This document shows positions 8,846 through 17,845 of a stretch of DNA of 64,000 nt, one piece after another; the stretch's first letter is position 1, and every line of letters starts with the position of its first letter. The stretch comes from JAQGMJ01 sp036498945. Its GTDB lineage: Bacteria > Pseudomonadota > Gammaproteobacteria > Burkholderiales > JAEUOS01. The position numbers were made by a program, and so were the translations under genes. The stretch covers positions 9,230 to 73,229 of the forward strand of contig DASYEQ010000070.1 of NCBI GenBank assembly GCA_036498945.1. The letters run 5' to 3'. The notes under the pieces are model-generated. The model saw only the letters and a program-made list of their open reading frames with translations. It searched no databases and was not told the origin of the DNA.

Positions 8846-9721
8846 ATGCAAGCTGCAACCACCCCCTCCGCACCCTACCTGCAACCTACGGCGCTGGCCG
8901 ACGCTTTGGCTGCACTGGCGAGCGCCCCCTATACCGTGCTCGCAGGCGGTACCGACTTCTATCCTGGCCGCGTCGGCAAGCCGGTGGACGACGTGGCGCT
9001 GCTCGACATCACGCGCGTTGCCGGCTTGTCTGGCATCAGCCGCGTAGGTGAATCCTGGCGCATCGGCGCCACCACCACCTGGCGCGAAGTGATGGATGCC
9101 GTGCTGCCGCCGGCATTCGATGGTTTCAAGGCCGCCGCGCGCGAAGTCGGCGGCGCGCAGATACAGAACAGCGGCACGGTGGCCGGCAACCTGTGCAACG
9201 CGTCGCCCGCCGCCGATGGCGTGCCACCGCTGCTTGCCCTCGGCGCCGAAGTGGAACTGGCGTCGTCAGGCGGCACGCGCCGCTTGCCACTATCGCAATT
9301 CGTGCTCGGCAACCGCAAGACCGCGCGCACCGCGCATGAGCTGGCCACCGCGGTCATCGTGCCGGCCTGGCCCGAAAATACGCGCAGCAGTTTCATCAAA
9401 CTCGGCACACGCAAATATCTGGTGATTTCGATTGTCATGGGTTCGGCAGTGGTGGCGCTGGATGCGGGCGGCCGCATTGCCCGCTGCGGCCTCGCCGTCG
9501 GCGCCTGTTCGGCGGCGGCGCTGTCGTTCGATGCACTGGCGCGAAAGCTCGTCGGCCAAACACCCGCCGAAGCGATAGCCTCGATACGCCCTGAAGACCT
9601 GCCGGGCCTGGCGCCCATCGACGACGTGCGCGGCAGCGCCGCCTATCGCGTCGAGGCCGCGCTTACATTGCTGCGCCAGGCACTGGCGCAGGCCTGTTCA
9701 CCCGATGGAGACCTGGCATGA
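8846..9721 (+). CDS. Molybdenum hydroxylase FAD-binding subunit (CoxM/XdhB type)
   Basis: Medium, flavin-binding subunit of a xanthine-dehydrogenase-family hydroxylase; it passes electrons from the Fe-S centres to the acceptor. About 291 residues. FAD-contact motifs are visible: TVLAGGTDFYPG near the N-terminus and the QIQNSGTVAGNLCNASPAADG loop. ATG at 8846 gives the normal family N-terminus and follows the LysR stop by 2 nt. The last four bases (ATGA) overlap the start of the next gene, so the two subunits are translationally coupled. The substrate cannot be told from this subunit; the cluster context suggests a heterocyclic carboxylate or lactam. Confidence 0.88.
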   Translation: MQAATTPSAPYLQPTALADALAALASAPYTVLAGGTDFYPGRVGKPVDDVALLDITRVAGLSGISRVGESWRIGATTTWREVMDAVLPPAFDGFKAAAREVGGAQIQNSGTVAGNLCNASPAADGVPPLLALGAEVELASSGGTRRLPLSQFVLGNRKTARTAHELATAVIVPAWPENTRSSFIKLGTRKYLVISIVMGSAVVALDAGGRIARCGLAVGACSAAALSFDALARKLVGQTPAEAIASIRPEDLPGLAPIDDVRGSAAYRVEAALTLLRQALAQACSPDGDLA

Positions 9722-12534
9722 ACCAGCCGCTCGAACCAGGGCTGAAAGCCGTTGCCCGCGAAGAAGCCGCCGGTCTGAGCGCGATCGCGCTGACGGTGAA
9801 CGGCAAACCCGCACTCCTCAATTGCGCCCCGCCCACCCGCCTGGCCTACGCGCTGCGCGACGAACTCGGACTCACCGGCACCAAGATCGGCTGCGACGCC
9901 GGCGACTGCGGCGCCTGCACCGTGCTGCTCGACGGCAAGCAGGTGTGCTCCTGCATCACCGCGGTGGCGCAATGCGCCGGCCGCCGGGTCACCACCGTCG
10001 AAGGCCTGGCCGAAGCGGGGCGCCTCAATCGCCTGCAACAGGCCTTCCACAAGCACGGCGCCGCCCAATGCGGCGTCTGCACCCCCGGCATGCTGATGGC
10101 GGCCAGCGACCTGCTGGCGCGCTGTCCGGTACCCACGCAAACGCAGGTGGAAGACGCTCTCGGCGGCGTGCTGTGCCGCTGCACCGGCTACCAGAAGATC
10201 GTCGAATCGGTGCTGGCGGTGGCGCAGGGCGATCTGGCGCTGGAAGCCCCCGCCGTCGGCCGCGCCGTCGGCAGCCGCCTGGCGCGCCTGGATGGCGTGA
10301 GCAAACTCACCGGCGCCGAGAAATACGGCGCCGACCAATACCCCGAAGGCACCCTGTGGCTGCGGGTGATCCGCTCGCCGCACGCGCGCGCCGGCTTCAC
10401 GATTGGCGACCTCGACGCCCTGCGCCGCAAATACCCGCAGATCGAAGGCATCATCACCGCCGCAGACGTGCCGGAAAATAGTTTCTCCGTCTTCCCGGTG
10501 CCGAAAGACCAGCCGGTGCTGGCCGATGGCCACGTGCGCTTTCGCGGCGAGGCCGTCCTCGGCCTGATCGGCGAGCGCGACGCCATCATCGCGATTCCCG
10601 AGGCCGAAGTGCCGATCACCTGGCAGCCGCGCCAGGCCCTCACCGAGCCGGAAGAGGCGCTTACCGCCACCGGCGACCTGATTCACGATTTCGCCCCGGA
10701 AAACGTGCTGTGCCGCGGCCGTGTGGTCAAGGGCAACGTCAACGCTGCCATGCCGCAAGCGGCACACGTGGCCGAAGACAACTTCCGCACCAGCTACGTC
10801 GAGCACGCCTACATCGAGCCGGAAGCGGGCTACGCCGAAGTGATGAACCAAGGCGGCCGCGAGCGCGTGCGCATCTACGTCTGCACCCAGACGCCCTATA
10901 TGGACAAGGAAGAAGTCGCACGCGTGCTCAAGCTGCCCGCTGACCGCGTGCACATCGTGCCCTCGGCCATCGGCGGCGGTTTTGGCGGCAAGCTCGACGT
11001 TTCCGTGCAACCGCTGCTGGCGGTCGCCGCCTGGAAGCTCAAGCGCCCGGTGCGCATCGCCTATACGCGGCGCGAGTCGATGGCCTCCACCCCCAAGCGC
11101 CACCCCTCGCGCATCCACGTGCGCCTGGGTTGCGACGCCAACGGCAAGCTCAAGGCGATGGACTTCGCCGGTGACTTCAACACTGGCGCCTACGCTTCCT
11201 GGGGCTCCACGGTGGCCAACCGCGTGCCGGTGCACGCCAGCGGCCCCTACGCCCTGCCCAACGTGCGCGCGCTCACCCGCGCGGTGTACACCAACAACGC
11301 CATCGCCGGCGCCTTCCGCGGCTTCGGCGTGCCGCAGGCCTGCATCGCCACCGAGACCCTGATGGACGAGCTGGCCGAGAAGTGCGGCCTCGATGCGCTG
11401 GAATTCCGCCATCGCAACGCCATTCGCGCGGGGGATGCCACCGCTTGCGGCCAAGTGCTGCGCGCCTCCGCCGGCCTCGACCAGTGCCTGGACGCGCTGC
11501 GCCCGGCCTGGGAAGAGGCCAAGCGCACCACCGCCGCATTCAATCGCCAGGCGCGGGAGCAGGGCGCGCGCAAGCGCCGCGGCGCCGGCGTTGCCTGCAT
11601 GTGGTACGGCATCGGCAACACCGTGATCGCCAATCCCTCCACCATGACCATCGGCCTGCGCGCCAGCGGCCGTGTGGTGCTTTACAACGGCGCGCAGGAA
11701 ATTGGCCAGGGCACCTACACCATCATGCCGCAGATCGCCGCCGACGCCCTCGGCGTATCGGTCGACCTGATCGACCAGGTGCACGGCGACACCGACCTCA
11801 CCGAAGACGCCGGCAAAAGCTCCGCCTCGCGCCAGACTTTTGTCTCCGGCAACGCCGCCAAGTTCGCCGCTGAGGATTTGCGCCGGCAATTGCTGCAACT
11901 GGCCGGCGCCGACGCGCGCGCCACCTTGCGCCTGGAAGGCGGCCACATGGTGGCCGGCGACGCCACCGGCGAGCGCCGCGTCGCCCTGCGCGACCTGGAA
12001 TCGGTGAACGACCGCGGTGATATCGCCCTGGGCCGCGGCTATTTCAACCCGCCCACCGTGCCGCTGGACGCCGACGGCCAGGGCGTGCCCTACGCCACCT
12101 TCGCCTTCGCCGCCCAAATGGCCGAGGTGGAAGTCGACCTGGACTACGGCACCGTCAAGGTGCTGCACATCCATGCCGCACACGACGTCGGCCGCGCGGT
12201 CAACCCCACGCAGGTCGAAGGCCAGATCCACGGCGGTGTCGCCCAGGGCCTGGGCCTGGCGCTGATGGAGGAGTACATCAGCGGCAAAACCGATAATCTG
12301 CACGATTACCTGATTCCGACAGTCGGCGACATGCCGCGCATTACCACCCATCTCATAGAGGACGGCGAGCCTTTGGGCCCGTACGGCGCCAAAGGAGTGG
12401 GGGAGCCGGCACTGGTGCCGACCGCGCCGGCGATCTATAGTGCCATCCGCGCCGCCACCGGCGTGCGCGTCAGGTTCGCTCCGGCCACGCCGGATCGCCT
12501 GAAGGCAGCGCTCAAGGCTCATAAGGTCGCTTGA
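9718..12534 (+). CDS. Fused [2Fe-2S]/molybdopterin subunit of a xanthine-dehydrogenase-family hydroxylase
   Basis: A 938-residue catalytic subunit that would hydroxylate an N-heterocycle with oxygen from water. Residues about 15-170 form the two [2Fe-2S] domains: Cys59/64/67/79 (plant-ferredoxin type) and Cys118/121 with Cys153/155 (CGVC and CRCTGY). Residues about 175-930 are the molybdopterin domains, with GGFGGK, GAFRGFG and EIGQGTY motifs and the catalytic Glu896 in GVGEPA. In most three-subunit relatives the Fe-S and Mo parts are separate genes, while the FAD part here remains separate: an unusual small-plus-large fusion. Coupled by a 4-nt overlap to the FAD subunit. Substrate unassigned. 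Confidence 0.88.
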   Translation: MNQPLEPGLKAVAREEAAGLSAIALTVNGKPALLNCAPPTRLAYALRDELGLTGTKIGCDAGDCGACTVLLDGKQVCSCITAVAQCAGRRVTTVEGLAEAGRLNRLQQAFHKHGAAQCGVCTPGMLMAASDLLARCPVPTQTQVEDALGGVLCRCTGYQKIVESVLAVAQGDLALEAPAVGRAVGSRLARLDGVSKLTGAEKYGADQYPEGTLWLRVIRSPHARAGFTIGDLDALRRKYPQIEGIITAADVPENSFSVFPVPKDQPVLADGHVRFRGEAVLGLIGERDAIIAIPEAEVPITWQPRQALTEPEEALTATGDLIHDFAPENVLCRGRVVKGNVNAAMPQAAHVAEDNFRTSYVEHAYIEPEAGYAEVMNQGGRERVRIYVCTQTPYMDKEEVARVLKLPADRVHIVPSAIGGGFGGKLDVSVQPLLAVAAWKLKRPVRIAYTRRESMASTPKRHPSRIHVRLGCDANGKLKAMDFAGDFNTGAYASWGSTVANRVPVHASGPYALPNVRALTRAVYTNNAIAGAFRGFGVPQACIATETLMDELAEKCGLDALEFRHRNAIRAGDATACGQVLRASAGLDQCLDALRPAWEEAKRTTAAFNRQAREQGARKRRGAGVACMWYGIGNTVIANPSTMTIGLRASGRVVLYNGAQEIGQGTYTIMPQIAADALGVSVDLIDQVHGDTDLTEDAGKSSASRQTFVSGNAAKFAAEDLRRQLLQLAGADARATLRLEGGHMVAGDATGERRVALRDLESVNDRGDIALGRGYFNPPTVPLDADGQGVPYATFAFAAQMAEVEVDLDYGTVKVLHIHAAHDVGRAVNPTQVEGQIHGGVAQGLGLALMEEYISGKTDNLHDYLIPTVGDMPRITTHLIEDGEPLGPYGAKGVGEPALVPTAPAIYSAIRAATGVRVRFAPATPDRLKAALKAHKVA

Positions 12535-12573
12535 GCGCCTTTGACTATCGGATCCGGAAAGCACCCAACTCCA

Positions 12574-13353
12574 ATGAAACGACAACCCATCGCTTTTGTC
12601 ACCGGCGGGCGCCGCGGTATCGGCCGCGGCATCGTCTACGCCTTAGCCGACAACGGCTACGACGTGGTGATCAACGACCTGGCCGAAGACGGTGACGCCG
12701 CCGAAACCCTGCAAGGCGTGGCCGAGCGCGGCCGCAAGGCGAAATTCATCGCCGGCGACATCGGCGCTGTCGATACCCACGCCGCGCTGATCGACGCCGT
12801 CTGGTCCGCCTTCGGCACCGTCGATTGCCTGGTGAATAACGCCGGCGTGCAGGTCAAGGTGTTCGGCGACATTCTGGATGTCACCCAGCAAAGCTTCGAC
12901 CACCTGATGGACGTCAACCTGCGCGGCACCTTCTTCCTGACGCAAGCAGCCGCCAAACGCATGCTGCGCGAGGCGCGCGGGCAGGGTGATCCGCCGCGCT
13001 GCATCGTCACCATTTCCTCGATCAACGCCAACAGCATCATCAGCCCCAACCGCGCCGAATATTGCATTTCCAAGTCCGGCCTGTCGATGATGAACAAGCT
13101 GTTCGCCGAGCGCCTGGCCGCCTCCGACATCAATTGCTACGAAGTGCGCCCGGGGCTGATCTATACCGAGATGACCGCCTCCTCGAAAGAGCGCTACGAC
13201 GCGCTGATCGCCGAGGGCGCCTCGCCGGTGCGCCGCTGGGGCAAGGTGGAAGACGTCGGCAAGACCGTGGTGGCGCTGGCCACCGGCCTGTTGCCGTTCA
13301 CCACCGGTGACGCCCTGCACATCGACGGCGGCCTGCACATGAAGCTTTTATAG
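12574..13353 (+). CDS. SDR-family oxidoreductase
   Basis: Classical short-chain dehydrogenase/reductase of 259 residues. It has a nucleotide-binding glycine motif TGGRRGIGRG at the N-terminus, NNAGV in the fourth strand, a catalytic Ser in TISSINA and the YxxxK pair in YCISKSG. An Arg after the second Gly favours NADP(H). ATG at 12574 puts the Rossmann motif at the usual distance. It lies 39 nt after the Mo subunit and 7 nt before the next gene, so it belongs to the catabolic operon. It may reduce or oxidise a carbonyl formed after ring opening. General resemblance to 3-ketoacyl-ACP reductases says little about substrate. Confidence 0.82.
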   Translation: MKRQPIAFVTGGRRGIGRGIVYALADNGYDVVINDLAEDGDAAETLQGVAERGRKAKFIAGDIGAVDTHAALIDAVWSAFGTVDCLVNNAGVQVKVFGDILDVTQQSFDHLMDVNLRGTFFLTQAAAKRMLREARGQGDPPRCIVTISSINANSIISPNRAEYCISKSGLSMMNKLFAERLAASDINCYEVRPGLIYTEMTASSKERYDALIAEGASPVRRWGKVEDVGKTVVALATGLLPFTTGDALHIDGGLHMKLL

Positions 13354-13360
13354 GAACCCG

Positions 13361-14902
13361 ATGAGCACCACCCACGCCGACCCCACCACCGGCATCGAGC
13401 CCGCCAGCGACAAGGAAGGCGCCGGCAAGATCGTCTGCAACGCCTGCCCGGTGCTGTGCAACATCACGGCCGGGCGCAGCGGCGCGTGCGACCGCTATGC
13501 CAATGTGGGTGGCGTGCTGACGCGTATCGATCCGCTGGTGCTGACCAGGCGCAGCGCGGCGGCGGAACTGGTGCCGCTGGCGGAGGCGATCGGTACGGGC
13601 GGCGGGTGGGACGCGCAGGCGAAAGAAGTGCCTGCCGCCACCGTCAGCGAAGACAGCGAACAGTATTTTGTCACCGGCATCGGCGCCACCACCACCTACC
13701 CGGACTACAAGCCGGCGCCTTTCATCGTCTCCAGCACCCACAAGGGCGTGGACACGGTGACGGTGGTGACCGAAGGCGTGTTCAGCTATTGCAGCTTCAA
13801 GGTGAAGATCGACACCGACCGCTACATCGGCCCGGAGCAGGCGCCGGTGCGCTGCGAGGGCGAGGTGGTGGGGCATGTGACCACCGCCGAGTATGGCTCG
13901 CAGATGCTGTCGCTGGGCGGCGTGCACCACCTCACTGGTGGCTCGAAAAAGGAAGGTCGCATCACTTGCCAGATGATGATGGACCTCGGCAACAAGCGGC
14001 CGGTGGAACTGGAGATCGAAGGCGGCGCGAAACTGGTGGTGCAGGCGGCCAGGCCGCCGGTGATCAACGGCGTGCCGGAAAAGCGCATGCGCGTGGGCTG
14101 CGGCTCGGCCACCCTCGGCATTTTCGCCCCGCAGTGGAAAAATCACGTCGATGAAGTGATCGTGGTCGACGACCACATCACCGGCGTGCTCACCGAGCAC
14201 CAGGCCGGCAAGTACATCGAAATGAAGGCCGCCGGTATCCGCATCAAGGGCAAGAAGTCCACGCCCGGCCGCTATTTCCAGGTCGCCAACCCCGGCCTGG
14301 GCTGGGGCGGCACCGACATCACCGATCCGCTGTCGATCGTCGAGAAAGTCGACGAGAAAACGGCCTGGCCGGGCATGCGCGTGCTGTTCGTTTCCACCAC
14401 CGGTGAAGACTCGGCCTACTTCGTGCTAGACGACAAGCTCGGCTTTGTGCCGCAGGCCATGCCGGCGCCAGTGCAAAAAGTGGTCGAGCGCATCGGCGAG
14501 AACTGCGAGCCGGCCCTGTGCACCGTGCTGTTCTTAGGTGGCGCCGGCGGCAGCCTGCGCGCCGGCGTGACCGAGAATCCCATCCTGCTCACGCGCTCGA
14601 TCAAGAATCTGATCACCAATGTGACCTGCGGCGGCGCGCCGGCCTACGTGTGGCCGGGCGGCGGCATCATGGTGATGGTGGACGTGAACCGCATGCCGGA
14701 CAATTCCTTCGGCTATGTGCCGACGCCGGCGATTGTCGCGCCCATCGAATTCACCATGCGCACGGAAGATTACGAAGCGCTGGGCGGCTACATGAACAGC
14801 GTGCGCCCCCTGGGCGAAGTGCTGGGCGAGCAAAAGCTTGCGCAAGTGCAGCAGGCGCCGCAAAACCCCTGGCCGGTCGGTGCGCGGCCGGTGGTGGGCT
14901 AG
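13361..14902 (+). CDS. 6-hydroxynicotinate reductase-like Fe-S protein
   Basis: A 513-residue protein whose N-terminal cysteine cluster (Cys26-x2-Cys29-x3-Cys33-x9-Cys43, in VCNACPVLCNI and SGACDRYANVGG) and overall sequence recall the 6-hydroxynicotinate reductase (Hnr) family. In anaerobic nicotinate fermentation of Eubacterium barkeri, Hnr reduces 6-hydroxynicotinate to 1,4,5,6-tetrahydro-6-oxonicotinate with ferredoxin. A cytoplasmic role is likely since no signal peptide is seen. The gene sits directly after a molybdenum hydroxylase, which would supply a hydroxylated ring, and before UPF0280 and DUF1185 genes. The family call comes from sequence recall, not a search; the actual ring substrate here is unknown. 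Confidence 0.6.
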   Translation: MSTTHADPTTGIEPASDKEGAGKIVCNACPVLCNITAGRSGACDRYANVGGVLTRIDPLVLTRRSAAAELVPLAEAIGTGGGWDAQAKEVPAATVSEDSEQYFVTGIGATTTYPDYKPAPFIVSSTHKGVDTVTVVTEGVFSYCSFKVKIDTDRYIGPEQAPVRCEGEVVGHVTTAEYGSQMLSLGGVHHLTGGSKKEGRITCQMMMDLGNKRPVELEIEGGAKLVVQAARPPVINGVPEKRMRVGCGSATLGIFAPQWKNHVDEVIVVDDHITGVLTEHQAGKYIEMKAAGIRIKGKKSTPGRYFQVANPGLGWGGTDITDPLSIVEKVDEKTAWPGMRVLFVSTTGEDSAYFVLDDKLGFVPQAMPAPVQKVVERIGENCEPALCTVLFLGGAGGSLRAGVTENPILLTRSIKNLITNVTCGGAPAYVWPGGGIMVMVDVNRMPDNSFGYVPTPAIVAPIEFTMRTEDYEALGGYMNSVRPLGEVLGEQKLAQVQQAPQNPWPVGARPVVG

Positions 14903-14905
14903 GCC

Positions 14906-15775
14906 ATGTCGATGACGCCTGTGCGCAACGTGCTGCCGGGCGGGCGCGAGCATTGGCAGCATGGGCCGATCGACCTGGTGATCGAGGCGCATGGCGAGCC
15001 CGATGCGGTGAAACGGGCGTATGCGCAGGCGTGGGCGCGCTTCCAGCAGGTGCTGACCGAACTGGTGTTCGAACTCCCTCTGCTGCGCCAGTCGGTCGAA
15101 GAGGTTGGGGCTGTGCGCGGGCCGGTGGCGCGGCGCATGGTGGAAGCCGCCATGCCCTATGCGCCGCGTTTCATCACGCCGATGGCGGCCGTGGCGGGCA
15201 GCGTGGCGGAGGAAGTGCTGGTGTTTTTCGCCGCGCAAGCAGGTGTGGTGAAAGCATATGTGAACAATGGCGGCGACATCGCCTTGCATCTGCAAGCCGG
15301 GCAAAGCTTGGGCGTTGGGCTGGTAGCCGATGCCTACGCGCCAGCGTTGGACGGCCAGGTACATATCGACGCGGCGAGCGGCATTCGCGGCGTGGCTACC
15401 AGCGGCTGGCGCGGGCGCAGCTTCAGCCTGGGGGTGGCCGACAGTGTCACCGTGCTGGCGAAAAGCGCGAGCATGGCCGACGCCGCCGCGACCATGATCG
15501 CCAACGAGATCAACGTCGAGCATGCCGCTATCGAGCGCGCGCCGGCCAATGGTCTGAAAGACGATACCGATCTCGGCGAACGCCTGGTGACGGTGAACGT
15601 GGGTGCGCTGCCGGCGGCTTTGCGCGCAGCAGCTCTGGAAGCGGGCGCAAGCGCGGCGGAAGAATTCCGCCGGCGCAGCCTGATCATTGGCGCGGCGCTT
15701 GCTTTGCAAGGCGAGTGGCGTACCATCGGCGCGCTTCAGGCGACGCTGCCGGCGCGGCAGCGCCTGGCAGCTTAG
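14906..15775 (+). CDS. UPF0280-family protein (ApbE-superfamily fold)
   Basis: A 289-residue protein of the UPF0280 family (COG2122), grouped with the ApbE flavin-transferase superfamily by fold but without a proven reaction. It starts 3 nt after the Hnr-like gene, with a second ATG two codons later. Glycine-rich stretches such as NNGGDIALHL and GIATSGW-like GVATSGWRGRSFS match the nucleotide-binding parts expected of ApbE-like folds. No signal peptide or membrane segment. The tight coupling to an Fe-S reductase suggests a maturation or flavin-handling job for it, which is inference only. Confidence 0.7.
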   Translation: MSMTPVRNVLPGGREHWQHGPIDLVIEAHGEPDAVKRAYAQAWARFQQVLTELVFELPLLRQSVEEVGAVRGPVARRMVEAAMPYAPRFITPMAAVAGSVAEEVLVFFAAQAGVVKAYVNNGGDIALHLQAGQSLGVGLVADAYAPALDGQVHIDAASGIRGVATSGWRGRSFSLGVADSVTVLAKSASMADAAATMIANEINVEHAAIERAPANGLKDDTDLGERLVTVNVGALPAALRAAALEAGASAAEEFRRRSLIIGAALALQGEWRTIGALQATLPARQRLAA

Positions 15776-15793
15776 GATTTTCGGGAGAGACGA

Positions 15794-16438
15794 ATGGCCA
15801 GCAAGAACGTCGGCAAACCCGCAGCCAAACCCGCCGTCAAGCGCGGCGCGGCGAAGGCCATGAAGGTGGATGTACGCAAGATCGTCAGCTTCATCGACGA
15901 AGCGTTTCACGAGGGCGGCCCGGTGGCGAAAAAGCCATACAAGCGCGGCGCTATTGCCGCGGTGGTGGCCAATCCCTATGCCGGGCGCTATGTCGAGGAC
16001 ATCACGCCGATGATGGACGCGCTCAAGCCCCTGGGCTACGAACTGGCGGAACGATTGATCGCAGCCCTCGGCGGCGCCGGCCAGATCGAGAGCTATGGCA
16101 AGGCAGTGATCGTTGGCGTCAACGGTGAATCGGAGCACGCCGCGCTGTGGCATGTGCCCGGTGGTTACGGCATGCGCGAACTGCTGGAGAATTCAAAGGC
16201 GATCGTGCCCTCCGCCATCAAGGTAGGGGCTGCCGGTGCAACCATCGACGTGCCGCTGCACCATCGCACCGCGGCCTACGTGCGCAGCCATTTCGATGCC
16301 GTCGAGATGCGCGTGACCGATAGTCCGCGGCCGAACGAGATCATGTTCGTCATCGCCATGGGCACCGGGCCGCGGGTGCACGAGCGCGCCGGCGGCTTGC
16401 GCGCCAGCGAGATTTCCAGGTACGACGGACAGCGCTGA
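15794..16438 (+). CDS. DUF1185 (AA_synth) family protein
   Basis: A 214-residue cytoplasmic protein recognised as DUF1185, often labelled 'amino acid synthesis family protein' although no reaction is established. It has a lysine-rich N-terminal tail (residues 1-28) followed by a compact alpha/beta domain containing VVANPYAGRYVEDI, GGAGQIESYGKA, HVPGGYGMR and VIAMGTGPRVHERAGG. A purine-rich GGGAGAGACG precedes the ATG. It is 18 nt downstream of the UPF0280 gene and ends the enzyme part of the operon before the ABC importer. Its function within the pathway is unknown. Confidence 0.7.
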   Translation: MASKNVGKPAAKPAVKRGAAKAMKVDVRKIVSFIDEAFHEGGPVAKKPYKRGAIAAVVANPYAGRYVEDITPMMDALKPLGYELAERLIAALGGAGQIESYGKAVIVGVNGESEHAALWHVPGGYGMRELLENSKAIVPSAIKVGAAGATIDVPLHHRTAAYVRSHFDAVEMRVTDSPRPNEIMFVIAMGTGPRVHERAGGLRASEISRYDGQR

Positions 16439-16530
16439 GTTCTGGAGAGGGCACGGCATCGCACAGGGATGCCGCGCAGCGTGGTAAAACCGGGTTTGCA
16501 GTATCGGTAAATCAAGAGGAGGAAACAGGC

Positions 16531-17757
16531 ATGACTCAAGCAGGCAGGATGCAGACATACAAACGCGTGGCGCTGGCCGCGGTGGCGCTCGCCGCGCTGA
16601 CGGCGGGCGGCAGTGCACTGGCGCAAAGCGGCCCGATCAGGATCGGCGAGATCAACAGCTACAAGGCGCAGCCCGCCTTTCTCGACCCCTACAAGAAGGG
16701 CATGGACCTGGCGGTGGAAGAAGTGAATGGCGCCGGCGGCGTGCTCGGCCGCAGGATCGAGGTGATCAGCCGCGACGACGGCGCCAGCCCGGGCGACGCC
16801 GTGCGCGCGGCCGAGGAGTTGGTGTCGCGTGAAAAGGTGGACATGATCGCGGGCGGCTTTCTCTCCAACATCGGCCTGGCGCTGACCGACTTCGCCAAGC
16901 AGAAAAAGATCTTCTTCCTCGCCTCCGAGCCGCTGACCGACAAAATCGTCTGGCAGAACGGCAACAAGTACACCTTCCGCCTGCGCCCCTCCACCTGGAT
17001 GCAGGTGGCGATGCTGGTGCCGGAAGCGGCCAAGCTGCACAAGAAGCGCTGGGCGCTGGTCTACCCTAACTATGAGTACGGCCAGTCGGCCGCCGCCACC
17101 TTCAAGGAGCAACTGAAGAAGGTGCAGCCGGATGTCGAATTCGTCGCCGACCAGGCCACGCCGCTGGGCCGCATCGACGCCGGTGCAGTGACGCAGGCGC
17201 TGGCCGACGCCAAGCCGGACGCGATTTTCAACGTCCTGTTCGCCGGAGACCTTGCCAAGTTCGTGCGCGAAGGCAACACCCGCGGCCTGTTCAAGGGTCG
17301 CGAAGTCGTGAGCCTGCTTACCGGCGAGCCGGAGTACATCGATCCGCTGAAGGATGAAACGCCCGAAGGCTGGATCGTCACCGGCTACCCCTGGTACGGC
17401 ATCGACACGCCCGAGCACAAGGCCTTCTTCATCGCGTACCACAAGAAGTACAACGACTACCCGCGCCTGGGCTCCTTCGTCGGCTACACCACCATCAAGG
17501 CACTTGCCACCGGCATCAAGAAAGCCGGCTCGACCAATACCGACAAGCTGATCACCGCGTTCAGTGGCATGAGCTTCGATACGCCGTTCGGCAAAGCCAC
17601 GTTCCGTGCCCAGGACCACCAATCGACCATCGGCGCCTACGTCGGCAAGACCACGCTGAAAGGCGGCAAGGGCGAGATGAAGGACTACAGCTATCGCGAT
17701 GGCGCCAAATTCCAGCCGAGCGACGCCGAAGTGAAAAAGATGCGCCCGGCCAACTGA
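16531..17757 (+). CDS. ABC transporter periplasmic binding protein, branched-chain amino-acid type
   Basis: A 408-residue solute receptor of the LivJ/LivK fold. Residues 1-32 are a signal peptide (basic start, hydrophobic ALAAVALAALTAGG, then ALAQ cleavage). The mature part begins with IRIGEINSYK and contains GMDLAVEEVNGAGGVLGR, typical of the family. A strong AGGAGG lies 9-10 nt before ATG 16531. It is followed by its own hairpin and then the fused permease and two ATPases, making a complete importer. Members of this family carry many substrates besides leucine, including aromatic and heterocyclic acids, so it probably delivers the substrate of the surrounding enzymes. Confidence 0.9.
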   Translation: MTQAGRMQTYKRVALAAVALAALTAGGSALAQSGPIRIGEINSYKAQPAFLDPYKKGMDLAVEEVNGAGGVLGRRIEVISRDDGASPGDAVRAAEELVSREKVDMIAGGFLSNIGLALTDFAKQKKIFFLASEPLTDKIVWQNGNKYTFRLRPSTWMQVAMLVPEAAKLHKKRWALVYPNYEYGQSAAATFKEQLKKVQPDVEFVADQATPLGRIDAGAVTQALADAKPDAIFNVLFAGDLAKFVREGNTRGLFKGREVVSLLTGEPEYIDPLKDETPEGWIVTGYPWYGIDTPEHKAFFIAYHKKYNDYPRLGSFVGYTTIKALATGIKKAGSTNTDKLITAFSGMSFDTPFGKATFRAQDHQSTIGAYVGKTTLKGGKGEMKDYSYRDGAKFQPSDAEVKKMRPAN

Positions 17758-17788
17758 GCGTCGCGCTTCAGGTTTCAAGGCAGCCCCG

Positions 17789-17812
17789 ATCGCCGCCCGC
17801 CCGGGCGGCGAT
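17789..17812 (+). terminator. Hairpin between binding protein and permease (attenuator candidate)
   Basis: A perfect 10-bp stem (ATCGCCGCCC / GGGCGGCGAT) with a GCCC loop lies 31 nt after the binding-protein stop, followed by TTGTTATCC rather than a long U tract. In ABC operons such hairpins commonly protect the binding-protein mRNA and reduce read-through into the membrane genes. The partial role is inferred from position and structure. Confidence 0.55.
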
Positions 17813-17845
17813 TTGTTATCCGCATAGAACGAGACTCTTTCGCGC

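Noticed and set aside
9643..12585. Long minus-strand open frame opposite the molybdenum hydroxylase
   Set aside because: Same artefact: the plus strand has complete Fe-S and Mo motifs, while the minus translation has no family features.
14086..14126. Possible ApbE flavinylation motif (GSAT) in the Hnr-like protein
   Set aside because: The ApbE consensus needs an Asp six residues before and Ser/Thr three residues before the target Thr; both are absent here.
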